Positions 21,802 to 32,932 of a DNA stretch of 64,000 bases are shown piece by piece (within the stretch, counting starts at the first letter, position 1; each line of letters begins with the position of its first letter). Source of the DNA: Ectocarpus siliculosus. Lineage: Eukaryota; Sar; Phaeophyceae; Ectocarpales; Ectocarpaceae. The translations under genes were made by a program, and so were the position numbers. Below the pieces are notes generated by a model. The model had not been told where the DNA came from. It made no database searches and was given only the letters and a program-made list of their open reading frames with translations. The stretch is from NCBI GenBank assembly GCA_000310025.1, contig FN648473.1, positions 1-64,000 of the forward strand, written 5' to 3'.

Positions 21802-23803
21802 CTCAGCGCGTCGTTTGTTCCTCGCCTCCCTCTGTCGCTGTTCTGCGGTCATTTCCTGTTGGGAAGGGGGGCATTTTCCTGGAGCAGGTGCGCCGGGGGA
21901 TCCGGTAGGACCACGCTTTGAATTACCGTTACCCTTTCGAGGCGTGAGGACTAGGTGTGAAGGCCACCCTGCAGCCGGTGGAAGGAGAAGTTCGAAGTGG
22001 CCGTACCAGGAGGAGGCCCAGGTGGTGACATTGCTATCGGTAGGGTCAGCTGAGTTGTAGAAGAATAGGTGGATGGCCTTGGCCTCATCCGTTCCTGAGT
22101 AGATCGATGCAACAGCTCCCTGAGTGAGAGAAGAAGACAATGCGGAGGGGGGGTCAAAGCGGTGTTCACGACAGCACACAACGGTATAATGGCATGCAAG
22201 GGTAGCCGGGAGGCGTGAAGGGTAGGCAATGTGAGGGCTAAGGCGGAGCCACGGCGTGCTCACCTGGTGTTGTCGATGGACGACGATGTCTCCACCCCGA
22301 CCTGGAACCCAGACGACGATGTTCTTCCTCAAAGCTGTAGCGACGAAGCCCATGACGTTGAGGGTAAGGTACCTCCTGTCGGCGAGGAAGTTTGGATAAA
22401 TCTCACGTTCGAAGTCTGAGAAGTATTTCCGGTTGTCAATGTTGTCGCAGACGTCGAATCCCGCAATGCGCGCTCTAAACCCCATCAATAGACGCAGCAT
22501 GGGCTCGGTGTTGAGATCTGCACATTGCTGTCTCAAATGAGCAAGGGAGCTCGCACGACCGCCCGTAACGTGTTTTACGAAGACGTCAGCCACGGCACTC
22601 TTGAGGCTACGGATGTCGTCGTTACGATGCTCATATCTTGTGGCCTAAAGTGTAGGAACAGAAGATGGGGTGGAGATGCGCGAGAAGACGGGGTGGAGAT
22701 GCGCGAGGAGTGGATGTGAATGTTGCGGATACCGAGTGTAGTCAGATGAGACCCAGCACCCGGCGTTTAAGCAACAGGACGACACAGTGAAGGGCACAGC
22801 AGTGGAGATCTGCTGTTCGAAAGCGAGACACAAAGACCAACAGCATTACACTTTACGACGATGATACACACTCATAGCCTACATAACATAAGACACCTAG
22901 ATGCATACATATCAATTGCACAGCAGTCGAGGCACATGTGAGACAGCTACTGTAGGAAGTGGCCAAGGGTTGGACACAGATATGACACAACAGACTGGTG
23001 TAAGTTTTGCACGCAGACATGACACGCCGCCTGCTGTATGTATGCATATGAGAGACATGCCATGGAGACGGGTTTGAAATTTGAATTTTTGCATGCATAG
23101 TAGTCTATACAGCAGCCGTGTGTGTATGTATCCGCTTCATGTGAAACATGCCACAATGTACATAATTTTGCGCGCTGTATGTTCCGACATGTGCAATTAT
23201 ACAGAAGTAGAGATACGTCAAACATGCTATCAGAAAGTACATCAAACCGGAGCATTTATGCACGAGCGCAAAGGACATTGGCACACCTGTCTATTGTCCA
23301 CGTACACTCCGTTGAGGAGAGAATGGTAGCCACAGTTGCCGTCTCCTCGGCACGGCACGGTCCTCAGCAGCTCCCTAGGTATGACGAAGTTGCTGGGACA
23401 GATACTGTTCTGCAGGTGTCGATCCTGTCCTTACAATGTAGATCGGTCCAGCAGACGAGCAAGGCGCTCTTGCAGGCTAAGTTCTCCGATAGAGGCATCG
23501 TAGCGGTAGTCACCCAAGATATCATCGAGGAAGGTCGCCGGGTTGACGGAGGCGGGCTGCGGCATAGAGCTCACGGCATCAAGAAGACTACTACTCGAGA
23601 GCAAGCTACTGCCGAAGAGTTGCAAGAAGAGGAACAGCAGCATAGCCGAGCAGCGATACCTAAAGTCGGTTACGCACGAGCGTCCGCGGCAGCAGGGAGC
23701 GGCCGGGCAGGTAGAAGATTGTTGCCTGGTGGGGACAAAGCACTGCTGCCACTGGTGTGGTGTGGTCCGGCAGACGGTTTGAAATTGGATTCCCCCCCCC
23801 CCC
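21802..23803 (-). CDS. Helitron OTU-like cysteine protease exons
   Basis: Exon 23374-23287 encodes VPCRGDGNCGYHSLLNG, the D-G-N-C catalytic nucleophile motif of OTU proteases. It joins 22644-22264 (YEHRNDDIRSLKSAVADVFV, then FVATALRKNIVVWVPG, the helix-strand core) and 22119-21802, where AIHLFFYNS and WYGHFELLLPP supply the late strand and the catalytic histidine. A likely earlier exon (23803-23435) ends in LLDRSTL and splices in phase 2 to the catalytic exon over a 60-base intron; its start is unsure because it follows a poly-G acceptor. OTU domains cleave ubiquitin chains; their role in Helitrons is not settled. The exon at 21802 passes in phase into the Rep part through a 90-base intron (21712-21801). 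A basic, Gln-rich linker (EQRQREARNKRR) ends this section. Confidence 0.8.
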
Positions 23804-23914
23804 CTACGAATGAAGAATATGTAAAAGGCGGGTATGCACGGTTTCCGTGCCCCCGCAGCAGTTTGATTCCTGCGTGTCGAGAGCGACAGCATGATGACAC
23901 AGATTCGAGGAGAA

Positions 23915-23948
<34 letters not shown>

Positions 23949-25062
23949 GTAGAGAGAGAGCCATACACATACACACAGAGCGAGACGCACGTGCAGCAAC
24001 TGCACTTGCCGTAGGTTATGTGTGCGCCTGTCTATGACGCTTGCAGGAGAGGGTTGATAATTTGACAGGTAGTCCTGTGCTGCTTGCTGCTGCTGCTGCT
24101 GTGTACAAATATATGTGTAGCTGCTACGCTATTTATACCATGTTGGCTGCTGGCAGTGCGTGGGTCCTTAAAGTTCCATGCTAGAGGTGACGTAGGAAGC
24201 GTCTGTGGTGGATGACACCAAGTAGTAATAGCCATGCAGGTGAGCAGGCTGGTGGCTGGTGCCTAATGGTTGTTTGTGTCTTCTTGCTGCTGCTGCTACT
24301 GTATGATGTTGCTTGCTGCTGCTGCTGCTTGCTGCTGCTGAAGTGTTGTAAAGACGTTTTGGTTTCCGGGGACGCACCTCCCGCAGCCCAGGTCACAAAG
24401 AAGCGACATATATGTCCGTAGGTGTTGCCCCCCCCCCGCCCCCCCTGTTGAAGATTTTTTCAAGTCCGGGGTATGCAGTTGAATCTCGAGCAAGTCCGAG
24501 TCGAGTGGAGAGACACAGCGTGAATTCGAGCAGAAATGGAGATACAGAGAGAGGGAGAGAGATACGTGCAGGAAGTGCTGTGATGACAACGCCGTATGCT
24601 GTGTGTGCGTCTGTGATGGGTGGTTGTACCTGTCCACATGTACACGCAACGAGGAGAGGGTACATCCACGCTGCTCTGTGGTTCCTAAACCGAGGCACAG
24701 AGCTAAACATCACACAACAAGTAGAGAGCTGCTACGAACCTACACTGCTTGGTGTCTGACAATCCGTTCCGTGCTAAATTTAGCTCATGGCAGCAACCGT
24801 CTGTGTCACAGCAGTAGTAGTAGCCTGCAGCAGAGCAGCCTGGCAGGAGGCTGGCGGGTATGATGGCTACGCTGTATTGCTACATGTAGGTTGGGTTTTC
24901 TGCTGCTGCTGATGATGTGATGTTGTACAGGCGTTTTGGTTCCCGGGGACGCACCTCCCGCAGCCCAGGTCACAAAGAAGCGACATATATGTCCGTAGGT
25001 GTTGCCCCCACCCCCCCCCCCTGCGATTGAAGATTTTGTACTGAGGGGTATCCGGGGGCTCC
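23780..25062. repeat. Triplicated ~0.6-kb segment with poly-G tracts
   Basis: Three diverged units begin, on the minus strand, with GCATACCC or GGATACCC, an AAATCTTCAA-like stretch, an AG, and a run of nine or more G (around 23795, 24440 and 25015). Two of them continue nearly identically for about 90 bases (24352-24440 and 24927-25012), including GACATATATGTC and a GTGACCTGGGCTGCGGGAGG stretch. CTG/CAG triplet runs lie between them. The segment is on the 5' side of the Helitron frame and might hold its upstream exons or promoter; no coding function is shown. Confidence 0.6.
23921..23955. repeat. (GA)n microsatellite
   Basis: A run of GA dinucleotides (about 14 units) is embedded in a purine-rich stretch. 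Confidence 0.9.
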
Positions 25063-25625
25063 GTCCCATGTGCGGTGTGACTGCTGCTGCTACAAGCTAC
25101 AAGATCTTGCTACGTCTGGATACAATATGCATGGAGTACCTGTATTTACCATGGTACACACAGCGAGAGGTTCACACACACAGCTGCAGTGCGTACAAAG
25201 GTGTGCACCAGCAGCACCAACAGTAACACACTTGACAGAACTCCTCAGGTGCTTTGCGATGGAGCCCGTTGCACGCTAGATAGGTGTCACCGCAGCCACT
25301 CTATTGTATGCACGCACACCTCTTACAGCAGTAGTACTACTCCAGGTACAAGACTACTTGGTTCACCTCACGCGTGGTTTGCTTGGTCCTAACATATATT
25401 TACTTATTTTTAATAAGGTTCCACACGCCAACAACTAGGGGGTCACAGCATCTAAGCAACACTACAGCTGTTTGGGGTGGTGAACCAGCCCTCCGAGAAG
25501 CACACTGCACATACATATGAACGACACGACCGGAAAACCCGGGGACAGTCGTTTTCAACCCCGTTTTTCGCGGAAAAACCGGTTGATATCGCCGATTTCC
25601 GGTTTGTGCCAAATTACCGGTGGGT
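25063..25625. other. Intergenic, nothing recognised
   Basis: No coding frame with splice support is seen. The stretch ends in a region with CCGGAAAACCCGG-like short palindromes just before the first SINE. Confidence 0.4.
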
Positions 25626-25639
25626 ATAGGGGTCTGACC

Positions 25640-25967
25640 AGACAAGGGCGGTCGCCCGGGTGGTCTAGTTAGTATTTTCGAAACCCTCTAGAGGTCAGGT
25701 CAGGTGCTCGAATCCCGGCGTAGGCGAGCTTCTCTTGCAGAGTAAGTTTTTCTCTCGCTTCCGCTCCTGGCCAAGTGGATAGCGCTAGTTCGTGTGTACC
25801 CAGAGGGAAGAGAGTGCTGAACTCTTTTCGCATTAAAAAATCGAAGGCAGAGCACCGCAGGAGGAGAGGATAGAGAGGGGCTCTTCTGTGTGACCACGGG
25901 TTGGAGTAAAACGGCCCTACTGCTGTGAGCGCTGTTTTGGAGTAAAGCCCAAAAAATAAATAAACAA
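25640..25967 (+). mobile_element. tRNA-derived SINE, copy 1
   Basis: The head has an A-box-like TGGTCTAGTTAG and a B box (GCTCGAATCCC), spaced as in tRNA, within a region that can be read as tRNA arms with a TTCTAGA anticodon loop. The body contains CGCTTCCGCTCCTGGCCAAG and a purine-rich stretch, and the tail is A-rich. It is bounded by a perfect 14-bp direct repeat, ATAGGGGTCTGACC, at 25626-25639 and 25968-25981. The head implies RNA polymerase III transcription; mobilisation would depend on a LINE. Confidence 0.9.
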
Positions 25968-26035
25968 ATAGGGGTCTGACCCGGGTTATGTACATCCCTG
26001 GTTAAAAATCACGGGATTGTGGGCTCGTGGTGTGG

Positions 26036-26160
26036 GTTTCGAGCGACCATGTTTTGAAGGAGGAAGCAACAACAACAGCTGCCACTCCAAGGGAGGTAGC
26101 TGTACCCAGATTTTTTTGGTACCAGGTTAGATACGTTAGGGTATCATGGGTGTGTAGAAA
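26036..26160 (-). repeat. Diverged R1-related fragment
   Basis: On the minus strand ACCTGGTACCA, an AGCTACCTCCC stretch and TTGTTGCTTCCTCCTTC appear in the order found in the R1 modules at 9.6 kb, but divergence is greater. Confidence 0.5.
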
Positions 26161-26189
26161 AAGCTTGGAACTACAGTAGCCACTCCCGC

Positions 26190-27910
26190 ACGCTCTGGTC
26201 GTTTCTTCGTGGGTGTTCTTGGGTCGCCTGCAGGCCATTGGCTGTAGTTTGTGGATGTCGGCGTCCAAAGGTCTCTCTCTGGCATGCGTTGTGGAGGGGA
26301 GGAACCAGAATAGATAGGGCAACGTCGAAAAACGTCACCACCAAAACACACTTGGTTCGTTCTCGTTTGCAGACCGTGTGCAATCAAACCTAGACAATCG
26401 CTCATTGTCTGGAACGCGAACAGCGGGTATGAGCATAACCACGCGCCATTGTGCGCAGTTTGTGGATGTCGTCAGCCTAAAGCCTTTGTCTGGTGTGCGT
26501 TGTTGACACTGGTTACACATGCAGCAGGCACACAAACGACTCTTTTCGACCGAAAGGCACGACCACCAGCAGAGGAACGTGGGAAGGTTGACGTTCGCTG
26601 AACGTCCTCACATATAGCTACCTGCAGAGTATTTGTGCATGACCTCCCGATACTGGCCTCTGTTTGCCCTGCAGACGGTATCGTTCCTCGTTCTGTCTCA
26701 GCCACTGCACAAGATGACCATACACACAGCTTGTGGCGCATACCTTTGTCATCGCCGGTGAACCAAAGTTGCGACACAGGCAAAGGAGCAAAAAATACTG
26801 GTTGCTGGAGTTGGCTGAAGCGGTGGGCATTTTTTCAGCCTGCTGTTGACTCTCGCTACGTCAGTTTCCGTGCCTCCTATCTCCCCGTGCTCTATTAGCC
26901 GCCACACCAGATGGACCATACACACAGTTCGCGAGGGATAGCTTCACTCTGTGCGGATATATCGCCGAATACCAAAAGCGGAGGAAGGGTTATGTAGAAG
27001 TATATGACCCGTTGCAGGATCTCTCTTTATCTGTCGATGACTCGGAAGAGCGAAAAAAGATCGACCAGCAACATAAGAAGGGGGTCATCGTTTTTGTAGA
27101 TCCCTTATTGGGTCGTCGTCCCTTCGCGGGGAAACAATATCTACAAAAAAAGGACGTCGTAAGGAATGGCCTAAACCTGTTGCTCAAGCACTGACCTTCT
27201 CGGAGATTGTATTTCTCTCTTTCGGCGGGGGGTGGTCTGCACGGGAATAAGTCTCCCGATCCGAACGACCTTCTTACGGTTCCTCGATGCGTACTTGTTT
27301 CTCACGGAAAAAATAGGCTGGTTTAAGTTTTGTGTGTTAACAACATGCTTCAGTTCACGGTTATGGCTAGCGTGCGACCAACAAGACACTGAGCGCTCTG
27401 GTTTTGGGTCGCCTGCAGAAGGCATGTGTATGATCGTACGCCATCGGCTGCAGTTTGTGCATGTCGTCAGGAAGAGGCCTCTCTTTCGCATGCGTTGTGG
27501 ACCAATCAATCGCAGCGAAGTCCAAAACATTCAACACCGAAACACGTTTCGATTCACGTTTAGTTTGCAGGCTGTGGGCAATCAAAAGTTGACAATACGC
27601 TTTGTTTCTGGGACGCGAGCAGAGGGCATGTGTATGACCGCACGCAATTGGCTGCAGTTTGAGAATGTCGATGGCCTAACGCCTCTATCTAGCGTGTGTT
27701 GTTGACTGGTCACACATACATGCAGCAGGCGCAAAAACGTCCCTGTTCGGCCGAAGGGTAAGAACGGCAGCAGAGCAATATGCCAAGGGTGACGTTTTCC
27801 ACACGTGTGCGACCAACACGACTCAGAACGCCCTGAATTTTTTATACCTCCATAGGGTTTGTGCATGACCTCACGATACTGACTGGCATCTGTTTCGCCA
27901 GACACCAGGG
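26190..27910. repeat. Diverged duplicated block, two dimers
   Basis: A module with GGGTCGCCTGCAG, an AGTTTGTGGATGTCG-like centre and a GCATGCGTTGTGGA or GTGTGCGTTGTTGAC end occurs four times (about 26215, 26440, 27405 and 27635). The two-module block at 26190-26700 corresponds along its length to 27390-27905, including the tail TTTGTGCATGACCTC. On the minus strand all modules translate to a related peptide (NCSQWR..IHMP-like), so this may be a decayed duplicated coding sequence. No function is assigned. Confidence 0.5.
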
Positions 27911-30777
27911 GATGACCACCCCCCATTTCCAACAGCGACAACCCAACCCGATCCCTGTTAGAAAATGGGCAAATATTTCAACAGGCCGGCCGGAATCCTT
28001 GGAAATATTAAAGCTATGAGAATTTGGGCTCTGAGGATTTGCCCCTTTCCTCCGCGTTAGCAGCCTCAATAAAGTTTTGGGCTAAGAAAATGATCCCCGT
28101 AGTACAAATCTCGCCGACCGCCGATGCTCAACACTTTTTGGATGGTGAGAACCCCGCCAACTCGCTAGCATTGTTCGTTTGAGAATCACTCGCCCGTTTA
28201 ACGTCCTGCCGTGTGGGATTTTCACGTTTGGCGTCAGACGCTCATGTTGTCGTATATTTTTCCAAAGGAGCAGTGTTACTTTTCCAAGGGAGCAAACGCG
28301 AACGTGTCAACCTATCGCAGGAACGATGCCGACGGTGTTCGTGTACTTACATTATTGCTTCGTTTGACTCGCTTTCACCTTTGTGGCTCCATCTTTATTT
28401 CTATGAAACATGTGTTATGTGTTGCGTGCGGTTTTGCTGCTTGTTGATCGAAAGTAACATCCACATAACGACCCAATGCGTGCCTGGATTATGCATCTCT
28501 CCCAGCACCAGCACGCCCAATTGATAGCCCCGCAGATATCCAAGAGCGATTTCTACCTTGCCACGAGCTGCTGTCAAGTGTCTCAAATCACTGATGGAAA
28601 CAAAGCCCTGCAACTTTGCTCTCTACTTTACAGTTGCTCTCCTATCCCTTCCAATAAATCTGGATTCCCACCGCACTGTGTCACAGGAAATGGAGGAGGA
28701 CGAAGAAACGATTACTCCGTATATTCGTATGTTAATGGCAAGTCTACCGACGCGGCCCAATGTCGACCTGCTCCCCAGACGTGCTCACCTGCTAATCTCT
28801 TCACATGGGCAATGTTCATCGCTTCGAGCGAAGCCCGGCTCAAACACCATTCGCATATTGGTAGGCCTGTCGTCGATGTATTCGATCGTGCATGTCTCCA
28901 TGCCGTACATGTCTTGCAAATGCTCGCACGTATTAGTTAGGATACCAGCTGCCCAGGACCACGATAGAGTGGTACCGCTCTTGGGCTCGCTTCGACATAA
29001 GAGAGACAACGCGAGGGAGATTAAACGGGCAGAGAAAGAGGCAGAGACGGACGGGAGGAGAAAAAGCCAGAGCTGAAAAATTATGGTACGCTCGCAACAA
29101 CATCCATCCGAGGTGCTCCATGGTGACGTTAAATAGTGAAATTGCGTCCACACCGAGCGCGCGTGTGTACCCCGATTATGCGAGAGGATTCGACCAATCT
29201 CCCACACTACTCGGAGTTTTGGTCTACCGTCCATAGGAGTTTTGGTCTACCGTCCATAGGCAGCACATGAACTGACCATGAAATGCCGGCCGTCCGCACT
29301 TCAATTTCGCCACCGACAAATCAACCTAGAACGTAGCCACAACAGCGCCAACCTAGGGCTAGGGTTATATCGTTAAGATACCCATGGTCCATGGGCTGTG
29401 GGATTCCCATGTGCAGAATGCTGTGCCCATGGGCTAATTTGAATTACCACCGTCAGTGTGGGAGATCCAGATCAACAGCCTAAATGGTGACCGTCTTCGG
29501 CATAAAAATATGACATTTCGGAAAGGAAGAGCCACGGTCTTTAACCTTGTGCTAGAGCTGGTTTGTCAATCAAACAGGTTGGTGCAAGGAGGTCCGGGGA
29601 TGGACACAAAAAACCACACGCAGCGCTACACGGTACCCACCCCCGGAGTTCGGTCTGGGATGATTGATGGAGTTTTCCATCGGGTGCCTTTTCCAGTCTC
29701 GCAAATAGCCCTTCACACGGAAGACAATGAGCTGAGCCCACCGTCTCAGGCGGTGTGGTGTCGGCGATGTTCTCCGAATGGGAGTGTATTTCACGCACGC
29801 TGGCCGCACGCATATGCCCCAAGCAGAGCAAATGGTAGGCTAGCACAGGCTCGACCCAGCATGATGACACCTGACCAGTCTACAGCAGGTGCTGGGACAG
29901 CATTGGACGAGGACAGGACCAGAAGGTATCAGCACAGTGGTGGAAGAGGAACACAAGAGTCGATCGTGCAAACAACATTTCCCCAAGCTCTAGCTTAGGT
30001 CTCTTTCCGTGCCATCTTTATTGACATGGCCCCCCCTTGCCCGACCGGGCCTTGTCGTCTTTGCCGCTCCAGCTTGCCGCTTCAGCTTGGGTTTTCGTTT
30101 TTGTGTTATCTTGTTCGGGTTAGCAAGTTTGGTGAGGCAGACATAGCCGAGGCGTTTTTGTTCCTGTTTTTCAGGGTATCAGAATGGAAAAGAGTATTTT
30201 GGAGTGGTCACTTCCTCGGAGAGTTCATGTGCAAGGAGAAGGTTTGCTGTACAGGCGTGCAATATCAGAACTACACAACATCAGGAAAAGGTGGACTCAG
30301 AGAGAGGGACACAAAGGATAGGCTACGTTAGGAGGCCTTGTATTCTGGGAGACCGGGAGTCGGGAGGGGTGCCTGCCTCTGGAGCGGAGCAGACAATGAG
30401 CTACTGATCGAAACGTGCTAACGAGTGTCGTTTGCCGCTGTGGTGTGCATGATCGCCACAGCTGTCGGCCATGGGCTGAGCAGCGGTAGCGGAGTATCTA
30501 CACCTACAGTACGTAGGTATCGCGGCTTAACAAATGTTGTTTTCATTGATGAAAATGTTTTGCCGCCACGAAAAATGGGGCTTGTCACTTGTAACCCGCT
30601 TGGCTGTCGACAGTAGTCGAAGAACAGCGGAGCTTGATACGATAACAACAATCAAAATAAGGTTCCACCGTCGTCATGTTCGTTCTCAAGATCTCTACTG
30701 ATGTGTGAAGCGATGGACATTTCACAGACAATTTTGTGGCCAGGGGGGTGCATTATCTGACGTCATCCAGGGTACAT
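27911..30777. other. No recognisable gene
   Basis: Several medium open frames overlap on both strands (for example 28558-29076 and 29456-29998, plus) but show neither family resemblance nor convincing splice sites. A 23-base unit (GGAGTTTTGGTCTACCGTCC...) is tandemly duplicated at 29214-29260, and a palindromic CCCATGG-rich stretch lies at 29380-29435. Confidence 0.4.
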
Positions 30778-31248
30778 ATTGTGATAGCAACTCGACGAGT
30801 ATCGTCGCGTTGCCTGTCTGAAACTTGCCAGTTTTTGTGCCTATTATAAAGTCGAGGGCGCACACCTCGACACGCTAGCCCACCGAGCATGACGAAAAGT
30901 TCTATACACAGAGTAGATGACATGGGATATCACACCCGTGAACAACTTTAAATTTTCGAAGCTCGATTACTCCACAGCAGGAATCGTGGACGGGCGGCGT
31001 TGGCACCTACCGATAGCTTACCGAAACAAACCTACCTTTCTTTTGACATCCTCGTCGTCGTGGACTAACATTATTAGCTGTGAATATTGATGATGTGATA
31101 TATTATGTCACCTACTACTGCCGGTACAAGCCATGGATAAGAACAACGAGCACCCTCCATACTCCGTAGGTAAGTTACTGCTGTAGTAGTTGAATTGAAA
31201 CTTCTCATTACCCATCCATGAAGAAGTTGTTTTATACACAAAAGCTAA
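30778..31248 (+). repeat. R2 interspersed repeat, copy a
   Basis: It starts TATTGTGATAGCAACTCGAC and ends near TTTTATACACAAAAG, about 470 bases. Landmarks are CGCGTTGCCTGTCTGAA, GTAGATGACAT, CGGGCGGCGTTGGCACC, GACCTCGTCGTCGTGG-like and TGATGATGTGATATATTATG. Copies b and c lie at 50132-50601 and 58261-58699 in the same orientation. The two ends share a short TTGTG-TA similarity, so a MITE is possible. Confidence 0.75.
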
Positions 31249-31473
31249 TAAAAACGTGCTGCAAAACCTATCCATGGACGAACCCAGCAGTGCCGTTGTT
31301 GTTGTCTTCACAATTAATCACAAACAACCGTTCGTTCTCCTCTCTCTACCCAGTACCTTATTGTACCTTCTTCGTCTGTTCGTACAATTATGTAAGATAG
31401 TCTGACACTTGACGCGGTCGATTCCCGCCGTGGTCACAAGCAAACTTACCCAAAAAATTATACGAAAATAAAA

Positions 31474-32923
31474 GGGAAAACGACACAACAGGGTATACCC
31501 TGGTCGAAAAGCGACACACCTGGGTACACAGTCATTAACAGCAGTAAAGGCATTCATATGATTGGTCAGCGCCGAATTTCACCCCGGTACGTCCGAAAAG
31601 GCGCAGGGTATACCCTGCTGTGTCTACTTTTCTCACAAACTGTACCCTGTTTTCGGAAGTGTACCCTGACCTGACGGGAAATAGGACCCATTCATCAATT
31701 ATTTCCCCCGCAGGAATCTTCCCAACTCCTTTTCCCCTCCAACCATGGGGTACCAAACGGCGAATCTTCCCACCCAATAACAACCATGGCAACGCGGCAG
31801 GAATCAGTTTCCGCCCCTGCCAAACAACACCAACCATCAACTCTTCCGCTCTAAATCAACAATGGCCGGGCACTACCCCAGCACAGTACAATACCCCGTG
31901 CACCACTGCTTGCTGCAGTCTATATGCGACATGCACGGGTCACCTATGAAAGCGAGACCGATCCAGCATGGTTGACATGCATATATATATATGCATGTAT
32001 GGACACAGCACTACACGGGTAACGTTGGGCGCCGCCACTCCCTCCTGCCTGTGCCGTGTGTGCGTGGGTGTGTTGTCTGTTGTGTCTCAATTTCGATGTT
32101 TTTCTTGCTTGAACTACTACTACTGCTGTAACAGCAGCGGTCGCGCTTACCAGCCGACCAAGCCGACCAACCAATCAATGTATGTAGTAAGAAGACGTCA
32201 GGCTTCAGCGGGATGAGCCGAAGAAATACACCGCGAGCACAGGGAGGGTGGTTGAGTTGGACCGACACAGTCCTGCTGCTAGAGTTGTGAGCACTCGCTA
32301 CTCCTTCCATGATTGATGTCAAGGGCGTGTCTGTGTGTGGTGTTGCTGCCTCTCTCCTCCGCCCGCTCAGCGCAGCGCCACACATCATGGGCACATACAT
32401 GCATATATATGCATGTCAACCATGCTGGATCGGTCTCGCTTTCGTAGGTGACCCGTGCATGTCGCATATAGACTGCAGCAAGCAGTGGTGCATGTTTCCA
32501 AACGGAACAACTGTGCTGGGGTAGTGCCCGGCCATTGTTGATTTAGGGCGGAAGAGTTGATGGTTGGTGTTGTTTGGCAGGGGCGGAAACTGATTCCTGC
32601 CGCGTTGCCATGGTTGTTATTGGGTGGGAAGATTCGCCGTTTGGTACCCCATGGTTGGAGGGGAAAAGGAGTTGGGAAGATTCCTGCGGGGGAAATGATT
32701 GATGAATGGGTCTTATTTCCCGTCAGGTCAGGGTACACTTCCGAAAACAGGGTACAGTTGGTGAGAAAAGTAGACACAGCAGGGTATACCCTGCGCCTTT
32801 TCGGACGTACCGGTGTGAAATTCGGCGCTGACCAATCATATGAATGCATTTACTGCTGTTAATGACTGTGTACCCAGGTGTGTCGCTTTTCGACCAGGGT
32901 ATACCCTGTTGTGTCGTTTTCCC
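31474..32923. mobile_element. Foldback Mutator-like element, 9-bp target duplication
   Basis: The ends both begin GGGAAAACGACACAACAGGG, then the palindrome GGGTATACCC. The left arm (31474 to about 32003) and right arm (about 32393-32923) are inverted copies over roughly 530 bases with few differences. The flanks AAAATAAAA (31465-31473) and AAAATAAAA (32924-32932) form a perfect 9-bp target duplication, the signature of Mutator superfamily insertions. The internal ~390 bases have no transposase; a minus frame there is low in information. Being non-autonomous, it would need a transposase elsewhere. The high arm identity indicates recent insertion or gene conversion. Confidence 0.9.
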
Positions 32924-32932
32924 AAAATAAAA

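Larger units (their letters stand above)
15520..23803 (-). mobile_element. Autonomous Helitron, coding part (OTU-Rep-Pif1)
   Basis: A single spliced frame can be assembled on the minus strand from exons 23803?-23435, 23374-23287, 22644-22264, 22119-21802, 21711-21580, 21420-19310, 19194-19012, 18855-17673, 17543-16392 and 16245-15520. All introns are GT/AG, 60-650 bases long, and each junction keeps phase. The chain carries an OTU protease, a cysteine-rich Rep region with HUH motif and tyrosine pair, and a Pif1 helicase, the arrangement known for autonomous Helitrons. The downstream frame contains no premature stop, so the copy may be recent. I could not fix the 5' TC or 3' CTRR termini. The start codon and first exon are uncertain. 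Confidence 0.85.

Noticed and set aside
24200-24420. Poly-Ser/Leu/Gln proteins over CTG/CAG runs
   Set aside because: Triplet repeats keep all frames open; no unique protein sequence surrounds them.
25650-25720. tRNA genes at 25.65, 48.81 and 59.67 kb
   Set aside because: The acceptor stem does not close, all three are followed by the same SINE body and an A-rich tail, so they are SINE heads.
29456-29998. 180-codon plus-strand frame
   Set aside because: Both strands are open over the same bases and no splice or family support was found.
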